A stretch of 64,000 nucleotides of DNA from Cocos nucifera. Taxonomy: Eukaryota > Streptophyta > Magnoliopsida > Arecales > Arecaceae. The position numbers and the translations under genes were made by a program. The notes beneath the pieces were generated by a model. The model did no database searches. It was not told where the DNA came from and was given only the letters and a program-made list of their open reading frames with translations. Each line of letters opens with the position of its first letter. Within the stretch, counting starts at the first letter, position 1. The stretch spans positions 186,001-250,000 of the forward strand of contig QRFJ01002516.1 in NCBI GenBank assembly GCA_006176705.1, in the 5' to 3' direction. Positions 22,302 to 35,639 of the stretch are shown here, in pieces.

Positions 22302-24181
22302 TGATGCATGCTAATCTATAGCTATGGAAAGTGCACCAATCGATCAAGTAATAAAGTAAGTGAGTAGAGTATCATCCCTAGAAGATTGAAAAATAAGTAC
22401 TAAAAAGCTCTTTCCTATGCTTTATTTAGAAGACCGATTTATGAGAATAAAAAAAATAAAGAATAAAATTAAAAAAAATAATTAAAAATTATAAGAAAAT
22501 AGAGAGAGTGTAATTATTAAGATTTTAAACTTAAGAGTAATAGGTTACTAAGACAACCGATTCACCAACTCAGTCAATACAATATTCAGGTTATTAGGTT
22601 AATTTTATTTAATGTGATGGTGGAGTCTCCTAGTTTATTCACTACCCTTTGGTCCAAGCGTAGCAAAACTATCAATATTTATTAATTATCCTTTGGTCCA
22701 GATGTAATTTAAATAAATATTGATGCATTAAGTTTTGTAAAATCCTCTAATTAAAATATGCTGCATCCAAAGCGCACTAAAATTCTGTCATGCATATGAA
22801 TTCTAATTCGATTCATAATACAAGGTATATAATCAAGAAGCAATAACATAGATGTACTTGGTCCGTATCATCTATATTCATCAGATCAATTAGAAGATGG
22901 CCAGTAATCTAAAAGTATTAAGATCAGATTTATATACTCCTCATGAATAAAATTTAAAATTTAAATAAATCATATTGAATATTGCATCAAAAGAGTGGCT
23001 ACACCTTATCCTTAGTAAAAAAAATTTAGTTCATGATAACAAGTTTAAAAATAGCAAATAAAATAAAAAGCATAAAGAAATTAGATTATTTATTCACTGA
23101 AATTGGTTATCTGTTGCTCTTAGTATGGAGAACTTGATGAAGAAGAAAGTCGCTTTGTATACTGGCCTTCGGAAGAAGAAAAGAAGAGGAAAGAAAAATA
23201 ACAAAAAAAACTTTCTCTTCTCTTCCTAAATACCTCTCTCTCTGTTCTCTCTATTTCTCCCTATTTTTTTTTTTTCAACTCTATATTTTTTGTTCTCCTC
23301 CTCTTCTTTTTGGCAACAGCAGGCAGTAGGCCTTTAAATAGGCTAATCTAGGTGGTCTTAGGTTGAAATCCCATTGAAATCAGGTTTAAAACTCTCAAAA
23401 TAACTCAAAAAAAACCTTGGATCAATTCTGATTGTTGGATGTCGATCAAACGGGCCAAAAACTACTCAAAAATTATTTTAAAAATCTAAATCAAGTCAAA
23501 ATTCATTTGGACCATTGGATCAGCCTTGAAGATCGAATCTAGATCATCAGATTGCACCCAAAAAAGCCTCTGATTCTTAGTTTAAAATCGGTAATGCATC
23601 TCCACCGTTGGATCTCAACCGGGAGCTGCATCCGCCGTTCGTTAGTGCACAGATTTCCACCGTTCGATCAAATCCCAACGAACATCATCCATTGGATCAA
23701 GCAAAATTCTCAAAATACCCTCTATAGATTGTGCGCGAGTCCGACATTGCATGGACCATTGCTTCCTTCAGCCAATTGGAGTGCGCTTGTTCCCATGAAA
23801 TCTCCAAAATGCCCTCGCTTGGTTACTATAGCGGTCCATCGTGTGCCACAAAAAATCCTGACGTCAGCATGGCGGAAGCTGGGCATCAGTGGGTGGTTGG
23901 TTTGAGTGCAATTAGGTCGGGTGGTCTACTGAGCCAATTTTTCTGAGCCGATTTGAGCTAGATCGACCGACTTTTTTTTTTCATTTCTTTTGAAATTCAA
24001 TTTCGGACTCGTTTGAAGTCTGTTTTGCTTGAAATTTATTTTATCTGATCTAGAAAAATAAGATCTTCATATTGGTGGCCTTCTTTCCTACATAAGATTA
24101 ACAAAAATATCAATTTTTTAAAAATAAATTAATTTATTTTATAATTTAATACTTTTATTAGTATATTTGTATCACTTATCA
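22302..24181 (-). repeat. 5' LTR of element B
   Basis: 1880 bases, TGATGCATGC...CACTTATCA. Complete and uninterrupted, so it shows what the 3' LTR looked like before C entered. The open frame at 23552-23905 is LTR sequence. Confidence 0.88.
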
Positions 24182-24186
24182 GGTCG
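24182..24186. repeat. Right target-site duplication of element B
   Basis: GGTCG, four of five matching GGTAG at 6676-6680. Confidence 0.62.
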
Positions 24187-24704
24187 TTCATGATGAACTG
24201 CCCATACGCATCAGTCAAGGACTATAAAATTATGTCAATCTGTAGATCTTGATCTAACTTGACACCGAGCTTCTCAAGCTGTTCTAAGTTCTTGATCATC
24301 ATCAAATAATAATCTTGGACTGACTATCCATCATGCATTTGAGCCTTAAACAGTCTTTAAGTGACTTGATATTTGGCTGCATGACTTTGTTCACCAAACA
24401 ACTCTTGCAGGTGAGCCAACATTTAACGGCTAGTCTTAATATCTTCATGTTGGCACTTAAACTCATTAGACATCAAGCCCAACATATAATACCTGGCTTT
24501 GTTATCTTCATCCATCCACTTCTCGATAGATGCTCTCTAATCAGTAGATGGATAGGTTGGTAAGGTGGGAGGATCCTATTCCAACACATGAGTCAACTTC
24601 TCAAAATCTAAAATAATTTTAAAGTTCTAAAGCCAATCCCTATAGTTAGGTTCGATCAGTCTATGGGTGTCTAGGAATGGGCTAGTGGGTTGGATGCAGA
24701 TATT
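24187..24704 (-). pseudogene. Element A gag N-terminus
   Basis: Homologous to C 12230-12742 base by base, so it is the gag 5' part separated from 6680 by the B insertion. Recognisable pieces are the counterpart of WIDEDNKARYYMLGSMSDEL (near 24480-24520) and of YQVTK (near 24370). The start codon is lost: the CAT of C (12740-12742) is TAT here (24701-24703), ATG to ATA on the coding strand. Several further stops. Not translatable. Confidence 0.82.
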
Positions 24705-26587
24705 TTTCTGTAGAGAATTAAGATTTTTAGTTAGATTTTATAATTAGACTTAATTAATTTATTTAAAAATTTTATTTTTGAATAAATTAGGCTTCCACTA
24801 TTTACTCAGATTTCTACACTTTCTTGGTAGAGATGCAAAAATCTTCATGATTATTGATTTCTAGTGGATGGTGGGATCCCACCAACTGACTCACCACCTC
24901 ACCTAACAGTTATTGATGATGGGTTAATTGATGAGTGAATAACTCTTGTTCAATGATTCTTTAATCATGGTGCACCCTAACTTGATCTCTAATTCATGAA
25001 TCTCACTATGTCCGAAATATTGATCCACTCCTTAGTTAAGTCAGACCCACCATTTGCATGAATTAAATTTTTAATTGGATCCCTCACTATATCCAGAATA
25101 TTAAGCCCAACCCATCCTCCAACCAGTAGCATTCAATGCCTAAGAGATATGGTTGCATCTTTTCGGTGCAACTGAATCACTGCATTCAGTCGAGAACAAT
25201 CAACCCCAGGAAGGGCCCATATATCTATAATGGTGAAAGATCTTAGACTTAATATTTTCTTTAAAAGATTTAATTTAGGTCTCTTTAAACTTGACTTGAC
25301 TTAGTCATAATAATTATGACTAACTTAGTGGCATGGGTTGGCTCGAATTGTTAGCCACCTCAAATTAGAACTGGATCGATACAAATAGTCAGGTAAGTGA
25401 GACCGATGGAAGGGATATGCCATTAACTCGATAAGAATGCATTCAGATCGATCAGCTCCCAATTAAAAATCAGTCAATCATATCTGCCAGATTTATCTTA
25501 TATACCAAATTATCGAATCAGAACTAATTGGGTTAGCCTACAATCTAGGCTCGAATGGTGGAGCCAAATTAGGTCTTTACTTGATCGAGTCATATCTTAA
25601 TGTGATTCGATCTTGATCCAGACTTAATTCTATTAGGCTGATCAAATCTAAGCTTTCTTTGATCCCACATAACCAACTCTTGATTCGGTTTGATCAACCG
25701 CTAGACCTAATTGAGCTATCCAAGCTCGAATCTAATTTTATGAATATATCATAGATCTAAAAATTTATAATTTTTAGATCTAATTAATTTTATAATCTTA
25801 ATTCTTAATTAAATTTTGGGTTCATAAATAAAAATATAATAAAAATTCTAGAATTTTAGGATCTAGGATTTTGCAGAAAAATAAGTACTAATTTTTTATT
25901 AAAGATGAACACGCAGCACCCTTACACGCCATAAGAACATCCCATCGAATGAAAGGAGAGGGCCTTTAAACTTTACTTTGTTCTTATGATCGAACAGCCA
26001 TGGGGAACTTCTTAATCAAAAATATAATTTTTTACAACAAAACTAGTTAGATCATATATCACATATAAAATGATCTAACTAATACATGTCTTGCATATAT
26101 CTCATGTATCATCAATATACATACTTTTAGATCTGAAATATTATATATTAAATCTAAAAAATAAAATTTTAAATTTGATCATATCAAAATTTAAACTATT
26201 CTAGACATCTTATAGAACTATTCTATAAATAGTCTTAGCATGCATCTTTCATATCTCATATAAAATAAAATAAAAAATAAAAATTTTATTTTCTATTTTT
26301 TAGATCTGGTTATAATAATTATAACATCAAAAAAATAAAAATTAAATAGATCTAAAATTATATTTAATTAAATTAAATATATGATCATACTAGACTACAC
26401 ATGGAACTATCCTATACCTAGTCTAGTCATGCATCTCATACATATTAGATCTATAATGATTTAATTTTTAATTTTTTTAATTTTAGATCTAATCACATCT
26501 TGATGTGACATCTAAAATTTTTTAATATTAGAATCATAAATAAAAATTAAATCAGATCTAAGGTAGATCTAAAGAACTGCTAACTTG
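24705..26587 (-). other. Untranslated leader of element A
   Basis: Matches the C leader with many transitions. Contains both degenerate copies of the paired leader repeat. No coding content. Confidence 0.7.
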
Positions 26588-26603
26588 CAGCTCTGATAAT
26601 AGT
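26588..26603 (-). promoter_or_regulatory. Decayed primer-binding site of element A
   Basis: - strand TATTATCAGAGCTGC in place of TGGTATCAGAGCC, at the position expected next to the 5' LTR. Confidence 0.65.
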
Positions 26604-26604
26604 T

Positions 26605-28913
26605 TGAAAGAAAATCCTGATTTTTTGCTGTACGGAATCGTTCCAGATCTTGATCAGATCTGAAGGTAAAGTATTTTCTATAAATTTTTTTTTACTACAG
26701 ATCATAATTAGATCTTAAGAGTATCTCAAGATCTAATTTTTTAAGATGATCTAATATTAAGAAATTAAAATAAAATTAAATCTAGATTTAATTTCAAATA
26801 TCCTGATTTTGCATAATCTAGATTATCCTATGATGATCCTGATCGTATCCTGAAGGTTCTGGAAATGAGCCACACACATGTACCTAGCCTCTACTGGTAT
26901 CCACTCGAGCCAAGATCTGAAACATGTCTTCTCCTTGCAAGAATCTCTTCCTTCCAAAAGATTAGATCTGAATCTGATTCTATAGATCCTTTCAAAACTA
27001 TTTCTGAATGCTAGCCCATGCTCGTCTCACAAACACTATCGTGCATAGATGCTGAATCTTGTGCCATAAATCCTTGGATCCTTCTTCTTTGATTTGTGCC
27101 CAACCTTTGAGGCATGTAGAAGAGAGGAGAGAGAGAGGATCAAAGGGGGCATGGGATATGATAGGGGCGACCGCAACTTGGGCATGTGGAAAAACATTTC
27201 ATGCGATGAATGCTCTTTGGCATGAGAAAGGGTTTTAATCCTATACGCCATCTAAGAGTCCCTCTTTGACCACGTAACTTATTCTTTGATCAAAGAGACT
27301 TTAGGAATTAATCTCCACATAAAATACCAGATCTCTATCTAGTTTTGATGCCAAAAATCCCTCTAAAAATTAGCGACAAGAGAAGTTGCACCAATGACTC
27401 TTCCCTAAAGAGTTTGATCCAAATCAAACTCTCTCAAAACCTAGTTAAAATACCACCAAAAATCACAAAATTTGGCACACCCAAAGTATGACTCAAGCCC
27501 CATCACATATCCAAAAAATAGAGTAAAATAATCTCTAAAAAATTTTCTAGAAGCATCTAATCAGGTGACCCTCTAGTCTCTCAAATATGTTAACTTTTGA
27601 CCCTAGTCCAATTACAGTAGGAACGGATTTAATTTCTATAATTAATCTAACCTAGACTAATTTTAGTCAGATAAAAATAAATCTATTCAAGATATAAAAA
27701 TGAATCAAATCAAATTTGACTCAGTTGCGATGAATCAGAAAGATTACAGAAGGAGAAAGCTAGGCTCAATCATGTGCTAGCATGATTATTTTGAACCTGA
27801 TTGGATCTAATCCAAATCAATCGAACTGGATTAGCTCAATCGATGACATCCAAACCCAAACCCTTATTTGTATGACCTAGTTAGATTCAGTTTTGTATGA
27901 TAATAAGACATGTCATGATCTCTATGATCGACATCATCGAAACACCTTTTGATGGACCAGAACTTTTTTGATTCATACAATTAGAATGATCGATCATCAA
28001 AATTATTCTAATTGCTTCCAAATTCCAACAATGACACCTAGCAATATATGGTGGCAACCCATTAGAATTGAAAGCTAACCTCTCGGTGCAGCTACCTATG
28101 TGATTAAGTTCTTCTATCTTGAGCTCCGATAGGATTAGGGTTAAGGTGAACTCATCAAAACCAACATCCATCATATGAATTAATCATTTGATTCAAGTCC
28201 AATGTGAAATCCTAATAGAAACTCTTTCTATCATCTTCACACTGCCATGACCATGGGCTTAAAGATTCAATCTCATAATTATCATAGGGCTACTCCTCAT
28301 CTACTGAGGTAGATAGATCCTTTATTGGTGCATTCTAATTCCTATAATGAATATGCTATAGCCAATATACACCTCAGGATTCCGAATGGCTAGAAGATCG
28401 AGTTATGGTATAGTCAAACTATAACACCCTCAAGGTGAACTATCGATGCACCTCATATAAAAGAACTAGACATGCCATTGCAGCATCAAGCCAGTCATCG
28501 ACGAGAAGGTAGACTTCCTTATGACTGCTCAAGGTAGTCATGCTCAGTGCCCTCATTCTATAATGCATACTTATACTCTCGCTTTGGTGTCTCTACACCA
28601 TAGACTTAAGACTCATCTATCCTAAGAAAGTAATCGTACACCAACCATTTGAATTGATCACTGTCCTTGTGATGATCCTACGGTCAAAAGTAGTTTATGA
28701 GTTTAATTATAAAAATTCATGTCTTAAATTTTCAACTCTTGAAAATATGAATTATCATTATCATTAACTCAAAGAATGTACCACAGATATTTTAAATACA
28801 CACTGTGATAAAAAAATAATTCTTTTATTAATTTATAGCTAAAATTATAAAATTATCCTTAGAAGTATATTACATGTGTCAGCCAATCTGGCTTCTAGGG
28901 CACACATCTAACA
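26605..28913 (-). repeat. 5' LTR of element A
   Basis: 2309 bases, TGAAAGAAAATCC...CACATCTAACA. Homologous to 1384-3644. The sequence after 28913 (CTTCC) does not match the bases before 1384, so no target duplication is visible. Confidence 0.8.
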
Positions 28914-30423
28914 CTTCCTTCTAGAATTTAATCCAAATAAAATTTTGATTTAATCCAATGTAAGTGCAACCAAAATTCACCAAATTGGGCATGCCCAAAG
29001 TAGCACTTAAGCCCAATCACATGCCTAAAAATCAAAGGAAAAGAATCCCTAAAAAATTCTCTAGGAGGCTCAAACCCAATGACCCTCAATTCTCTCAATT
29101 GGGTCAACTATTGATCCTAGTCTTGTTACACTTAGAATGGATTTATTTCAAGACTCAATCTGACCTGGACAAGTTCCAACCAAATGAAAATAAATCCATT
29201 CATGATCTAAGGATGAGCCAAATCCAATTTGACTCAGTCAAGATGAATCATAAAGACTATAGAAGGAGAACGTTAGGCTCAATCATATGCTAGCACAATT
29301 TTCTTGAACCTAATTGAATCCAATCTAAATCAATCGAACTGGATTAGCTTAATTAATCACATCCAGATCCAAACCATTATTTGTGTGATCTAGTTAGATT
29401 TAGTTTCATATGATAATAAGACATATCGCGATCTCTATCATCGACATCATTGAAACATCTTTCGATGGACCAGAACTCTTTTGATTCATCCAATTAGAAT
29501 AATCGATTATCAAGATCATTCTAATTGCTCCCAAAATCCATCGTGACATCTAGCAGTATATGGTGACAATCCATTTGAGCTGAATGCAAATCTCTCGATC
29601 AGCTGCCTATGTGATTGAGTTCTTCTATCATGAGCCTTGACAGGATTAGGATTAAGGTGAACTCATCAAACCCAACACCCTATCACATGATTGAATTATT
29701 CGATCCGAGTCCCATGTGAAAACCTAATAGAAAACTATTTTCTATTATATCACACTACCATGACCATGGACTTAAGGACTCGATCTTATGATCATCATAG
29801 GACTACTCCTCTACCAAGGTTGATAGATCTCATCTTGGTGCGAACCAGTCCCTACAATGAACATGCTATAGCAAACATATACCTTAGGATTCTAAATAGC
29901 TAAGAGACAAAGTTATGGTATAATCAAACTATAACACACTCAAGATGAACTATTGATGCACCTCAGATCTAAAAACTAGATACACAACTGTAGCATCAAG
30001 CTCAATCATTAATGAGAAGGTAGATTTTCTTACGACTGCTCGCGGTGGTCATGCTCAGTGCCCTCATTCTCTTATGAGTACTAGTACTCTTACTTCGGTA
30101 TCTCTACACCGTAGATTCAAGACTCATCTATCTTAAGAAAATGATCGTACACCAACCTTCAGGATCAATCATCATTCTCGTGATGATCCTACGGTCGAGA
30201 GCTATTTATGAGTTAATTATGAAAATATATATTTTAAATTTTCAACTCTTAAAAATATGTATTAGCATTCCATTAACTCAAAGGATGTATCACAGATACT
30301 ATATACACAATGTAATAGAATAAAATAATTATTTATTAATTTTTAAGTTAAAATTATAAACCTCTCCTAAAATGTGTATTATAAGTGTCAGCCAATCTGA
30401 CTTCTAGGGTACTCATCTAACAC
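28914..30423 (-). mobile_element. LTR fragment L
   Basis: Begins partway through an LTR (near the homologue of 2130 in A) and ends at a normal terminus, TCATCTAACA. Same family as A but a separate copy. Its right end lies inside the RNase H gene of D, so this copy or its parent inserted there. The other half is not adjacent: on the far side of A is K, in the opposite direction. Confidence 0.72.
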
Positions 30424-33400
30424 CACTTGTACTCTTTCTATCTAAGCAACAACCAACAAAATCTGAATCACTATATCTAACTATATCTAATGAAGATTAT
30501 TTAGAGTACCACATACCAACATCTTGAGTATTTATTAGATACTTAAAAATTCTTTTAACAGCTACTACATGTGATTTCTTAGAATTTGATTGATAGCGAG
30601 CACATATGCCTACACTAAACATTATGTCCGGCCTACTTGTAGTTAAATATAGCAAAAACCCAATCATACCTCGATATAGCTTGGGATTCACTATCTTTTT
30701 TTTGGATCTTGATCAAGCTTGCAACTTATGCTCATGAGAATGCCACTTTCTTTGACATTCTCCATCCCATTTTTTTTAATATTTTCTTCATATATTTACT
30801 TTGGTTGTTGAAGATCCCCTCATTTGATTGCTTGGTCTGAAGTTTGAGAAAAAGTTGAGTTCTCACATCATGCTCATCTCGAACTCACTCTGTATGAGAC
30901 TAGCAAACTCTCTACACAAAGTTTCATTAATAGCACTGAATATAATATCATCCACATATAGTTGTACAAAGAATAAATCATTCAATTTTCTTTTAATAAA
31001 TAGTATTTTATTTACATTATCTCTTTTAAAATTATTATTTAATAAGAACTTACTCAATCTATCATATCAAGTCCTAGGTGCTTATTTTAATCCATATAGA
31101 GCTTTCTTAAGTTTATATACATGATTAGATAACTCTTGATTTTCAAAGCTTGGAGGTTGTTCTTCAAAAACTTCTTCCTCAATTAATTCATTTAAAAATG
31201 CACTCTTTACATCTATTTGGAAAAAATTAAAGTTCATGAAGTATGCAAATGCTAAGAGCAATATCATAGCTTCAAGTCTAGCTATGGATGCAAAGGATTC
31301 ATCAAAATCAATACCTTCTTCTTGATTGTATTCTTATGCAACCAATCTAGCCTTGTTTCTAATTACATTGTCCTTCTCATCAAATTTATTTTTAAAGATC
31401 TATTTAGTATCTATTACTAAAAAGTTTTTAGGTCTTTCAACTAATTTCCAAACTTTGTTTTTTTCGAATTGGTTTAATTTTTCTTGCATTGCTAATATAC
31501 AATTAGGATCTTTTTCAGCTTCCATTATATTTTTAGGTTCAAAATATGATATAAAGGCAAAGTGATTTATAGCTTTCCTAAGTGATGCTCTAGTTCTAAT
31601 ACCATGAGATGGATCACCTATTATTAATTTCTTAGGATGATTATGGTCATACCTTCATTCCTTTGGTAAGTTGAATATACCTTATTCATCTTGAGATTAT
31701 GGCAACTCTTCTTCAACCTTTTGCTCTTTGTCTTCTTTTCTTGAGAGGAAGTATCTTCAAATGATATATCTTTCAATTTCTTTTCAAAAATTTCTACATC
31801 CATATCAAGCTCTTCTTCTCTTATTTTAAGATTGTTTGTTTCATCAAAAATAACATGCGTGGATTTTTCCACAATCAATATTTTTTTATTAAATACTTTA
31901 TATGCTCTACTATGTGATGAATATCCTAGAAAAATTTTTTCATCTAATTTTGCATCAAACTTTTCTAGCTTATCTTTACCATTTATTAGAATGAAACATC
32001 TACATCCAAAAATTTTAAAATATAAAATATTTGATTTCTTTTTTTATAGAGTTCATATGGAGTTTTCTTTAAAATTGGTCTAATTAATGCTCTATTTAGC
32101 ACATAACCTACGATGTTAATAGCTTCCATCCAAAAATATTTTGAAAGGTTGCTTTTATAAAGCATGATCCATGCCATTTCAATTAATGTTCTATTCTTTC
32201 TTTCTACCATCCTATTTTATTGGGGTGTCCTAAGTGCTGAAAAGTTATGATTGATTCCATTTTTAGAACAAAAATTTTTAAATTTTTTATTTTCAAAATT
32301 CATACCATGATCACTTCTTATATACAAAACATTGTATTCTTTCTTTTTGTTATTTTGTTAAATAGATCAACAAACATATCAAAAGTATTATCCTTATAAG
32401 ATAAAAATAAAATTCATGTATATCTTGAAAAATCATCTATTATAACAAAATAATATCTTTTTCTTCCAAGACTAGTAGTTGAAATAGGTCCAAATAAATT
32501 CATATGAAGTAATTCTAGAGGCCTAGTAGTTGAAACAACATTTTTGGATTTGAAAGAAGATTTTGTTTATTTACCAAGTTGTCATGCTTTGCAAACTTTG
32601 TTCTTTTCAAAATTTATTTTAGGTAAGCCCTTCACTAAATTAAGTTTAATTATTCTTGCTAATGAGTCCATACTTGCATGACCTAATCTATTATACCAAA
32701 TCCAACTTGATTCATTTAGTTTAGCATTCATAGCAACAAGACACTCGATATTTTCTTTTCTAAGTTCAGCAAGATCAACAATATAAACATTCTCATATCT
32801 TTTTCCTATGAATTTAATGCTATCATCTAAAGAACTAGTTACAATGCAATGAGATGATTTGAATAAAATATTAAAATCTTTATCACAAAGTTGACTTATG
32901 TTAAGTAAGTTATGCATCAATCCTTCAACATATAAAATATTTTCTATACTAGTGAAGGGTGTTATCAAAATATTACCAAGATCAATGATTTTTTCTTTAC
33001 TATTGTCTCCAAATGACACAACACTCAATCTTTAGCTTCAAGAAAAATAAATTATGATTTATCTACCGTCATGCACCTCGAGCATCTGCTATCAAGATAC
33101 CATCTTCTTTTATCTTTTAGGGATGCTTAGCATACCTAGACAAGCAATCAAGCAAGTTTAGGTACCCAAGCTAACTTGGGTCCTTCAGGGTTAGCATAGA
33201 TGGTTTCTTTTGGAACCTAAATTTATTTTATCTTTGATTTATTTGAATTAAAGGTTTTGCATTCTATAAATTTATATCCAATTTTATTACATTTATAATA
33301 TGCAATGCTTCTACCATGATTTTGAGATTTTGCATGTATATTCTTTAATTAATTTTGCTTTCTTGATGGATTATACCCTATACAAGCTTTATCAAAGACC

Positions 33401-33480
33401 ATATTTTGATTTTCAATTATCATTTGCAGATTTTTAGAGCTTAGCATATATCTATCTACTATGCATCTTAATGTTATCAC
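30424..33480 (-). pseudogene. Element D pol: protease to RNase H, SIRE/Maximus-type copia
   Basis: On the - strand from 33028: the pre-integrase region (VEGLMHNLLNISQLCD, WYNRLGHASMDSL; 32582-33028), IN C-terminal half (MVERKNRTLIEMA, 31986-32210), the IN-RT linker (31624-31878), RT (QIDVKSAFLN at 31082-31267; YVDD at 30947-30958), RNase H entry (YLTTSRPDIMFSVGICARYQSN, 30497-30691), then YSDSDFVGCCLDRKSTSG, where the gene is cut at 30424 by LTR L. The order and the motifs in RNase H match SIRE/Maximus (Opie) elements. Many stops and frameshifts; the AT content is higher than in C. The 3' LTR of D is not in the window. Confidence 0.85.
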
Positions 33481-33486
33481 TTCATC

Positions 33487-34775
33487 TTATAAGGATACAT
33501 TCTTTTCATTTAATTCATCTAGATTAGTTTGTAATTTTTTCATATTTTCTTCTATTTGAGCTTTATCTTTACTTAAAGATTGATTCTCTTTCTTTAGTTC
33601 TTTGTTCTTAGAAGATAGATTTTTGAAATCACAAAGTAAATCATTAAATGCTTCATACAATTCCTCAAATGTAAATTTAGAAATTGAATCATCATGATTT
33701 ACCTCATCCTCTAATGCCATAAGACAAAGATCAGCTTTTTCTTCTCTTTGACATTCTTCTTCACTTGAAGAAGAGTCTTCATCATTGCTTCATGTTGCTT
33801 TGTATGCTTTCTTCTTTATTTTTTTAGAACTCTTTTTCAATAATGGACAGTCCATTCAAAAATGTTCGGGCTTCTTACACTCATAGCAAATAATTTGATC
33901 CTTTTTTTTCCTTTTTCCTTTCTTTCCTACCTTTGGCCTTGCTAAAACTTTTTTCTTGGTTCAAATTTCTTCTTTCTTTTCATGAATTTCTTGAACCTTC
34001 TAGTGATTAGTTCCATTTCTTCATCATCCTCCGAGTCTTTTTCAGAGTTGCTTTCCTCTTCATACATGGAAATAGATTTGAGTGCAATGCTCTTCTTTTT
34101 CTTCACTTTCTCTTCTTTTTCTTTGTTCATGTTCAGCTCATGGGTCATGAGTGAACTAATTAACTCCTTCAATGCAAGAATATTTAGATCTTTCACCTCT
34201 TGAATGACAGTCACCTTTAGCTTCCAATTCTTTGAAAAAGATCTAAGAATTTTGCACACAACATCATAGTTAGTATAATCTTTTCCAAAACTTTTTAAAT
34301 CGTGCAAAATATTAGTGAATCTTATGAATATTTTAGTGATGATTTCATGTGATTTTATTTTAAATAATTCATACTTATGTATCAATATATTTATCTTAGA
34401 TTTCTTGACTTTATAAGTACCCTCGTGGGTGACTTTAAGTCTATTCTAAATTTTTTTGGTAGATGAAAATATTGATATCCTATTAAATTCATTTGCATCC
34501 AAAGCATAATATAGAACATTCATTGCTTTGACATTAAGTTGAGCTTTCTTCTTATCATGTTCATCCAAATTCTTTTCAGATTTTGTGATGGACACTCCAA
34601 TTATAATTATAGGTGTGTGAGGGCCTAACATTATGACATTCAACATGTCATAATCTTGTGCTTGGATAAATATTCTCATTCTTGCTTTCTAATAGGTATA
34701 GTTAGTCCTATTGAATAGTGGGGGTCTATTAGTTGATTGCCCTTCAACCAATGGAGTCTCAATTGGGATTGCCAT
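33487..34775 (-). pseudogene. Element D gag (SIRE/Maximus-type)
   Basis: A likely ATG at 34775 (MAIPIETPLVEGQ) starts a frame with the family core: an early stop near 34690, NAKAMN-like region KAMNVLYYALDANEFNRIS (34446-34600), YELFKIKSHEIITKIFIRF and LRSFSKNWKLKVTVIQEVKDL (33942-34385), an acidic/lysine-rich tract, a zinc knuckle near 33840-33900 (CYECKKPEHF then a stop where Trp is expected), and a coiled-coil segment rich in Lys/Glu (33487-33720). The length of about 430 codons suits this group's long gag. Not intact. Confidence 0.83.
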
Positions 34776-34818
34776 TTAATCTTTAGCTCTTTAATAGTTT
34801 AATCGACAACTAATATTA

Positions 34819-34838
34819 GAGCACCTGCTCTAATACCA
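34819..34838 (-). promoter_or_regulatory. Primer-binding site of element D
   Basis: - strand TGGTATTAGAGCAGGTGCTC, next to the LTR end. It is a Met-tRNA-type site with one C-to-T change in the TGGTATCAGAGC core. Confidence 0.8.
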
Positions 34839-34840
34839 CT

Positions 34841-35603
34841 TATTATCCAAGGATGGCTTTCCAAGAAGGGGGTGAATTGAGTATTTTAAAAAAATTTAAA
34901 CTTGAGATAAGAGTAGATTAAACTAATTAAGTTCTTAGATAAAATAAGCTATGTAATGTATAGTGAATAAAGATAATAGAGCAAGAGCACACAATCATAA
35001 ACATAATAGTTTTATAGTGGTTCCATGCCAAACTCAGCACCTACGTCCACTTCCTAACTAAATCACTTAGAAATTCAACTATAATCACTTAACTTGATTA
35101 CAGTCTAATTATTTTACTTAGACTCACAATTCAATCCAGTTGATTTTATCTTTGGCTCACCAACCACAACTATACAATGATTATTTTTTTAGGATTATGT
35201 GTTTTAACTTTGGCTTACCAATCAAACCATACAACGTCCAACTCCCAACTCTAAACTTGGACTAACCCAAGTTTCTCGCCCCAAAAAACTTGAAACAAAA
35301 AGAAAAAGTATAATTAACACAAACTAAGATAAATTCTTTGAAGCTTAATAGAAGAAATTCTGGGTAGCTTTGCTTGTATACTTGATTTCTTCTCTTTGAA
35401 TTCTTGAGAGAAGGAGTTGATCTTCGATTCTAGTAGCCTGACTTCTCTCAAATTAAGAATGATGGAAGGACAAAAATATCTCTAGAAATCACTCCTTCAT
35501 TTCACTGTTCAGCTCAAATACTTGAATGTTCTAAAAAATGGCTTGGAAGCTCAAGCTCTCTAGTGTAAGTTCAAAAGATGTCCTTTTTATTCCAAAATAT
35601 TAT
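34841..35603 (-). repeat. 5' LTR of element D, partial
   Basis: The - strand end (CACCCCCTTCTTGGAAAGCC near 34870) is typical of SIRE/Maximus LTRs just before the primer site. The outer end is not clear; E begins at 35604, so the LTR is probably truncated by E. No coding content. Confidence 0.65.
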
Positions 35604-35639
35604 TGTTGGGAGAATTTTATGCCTATCGAAGATATGAGA

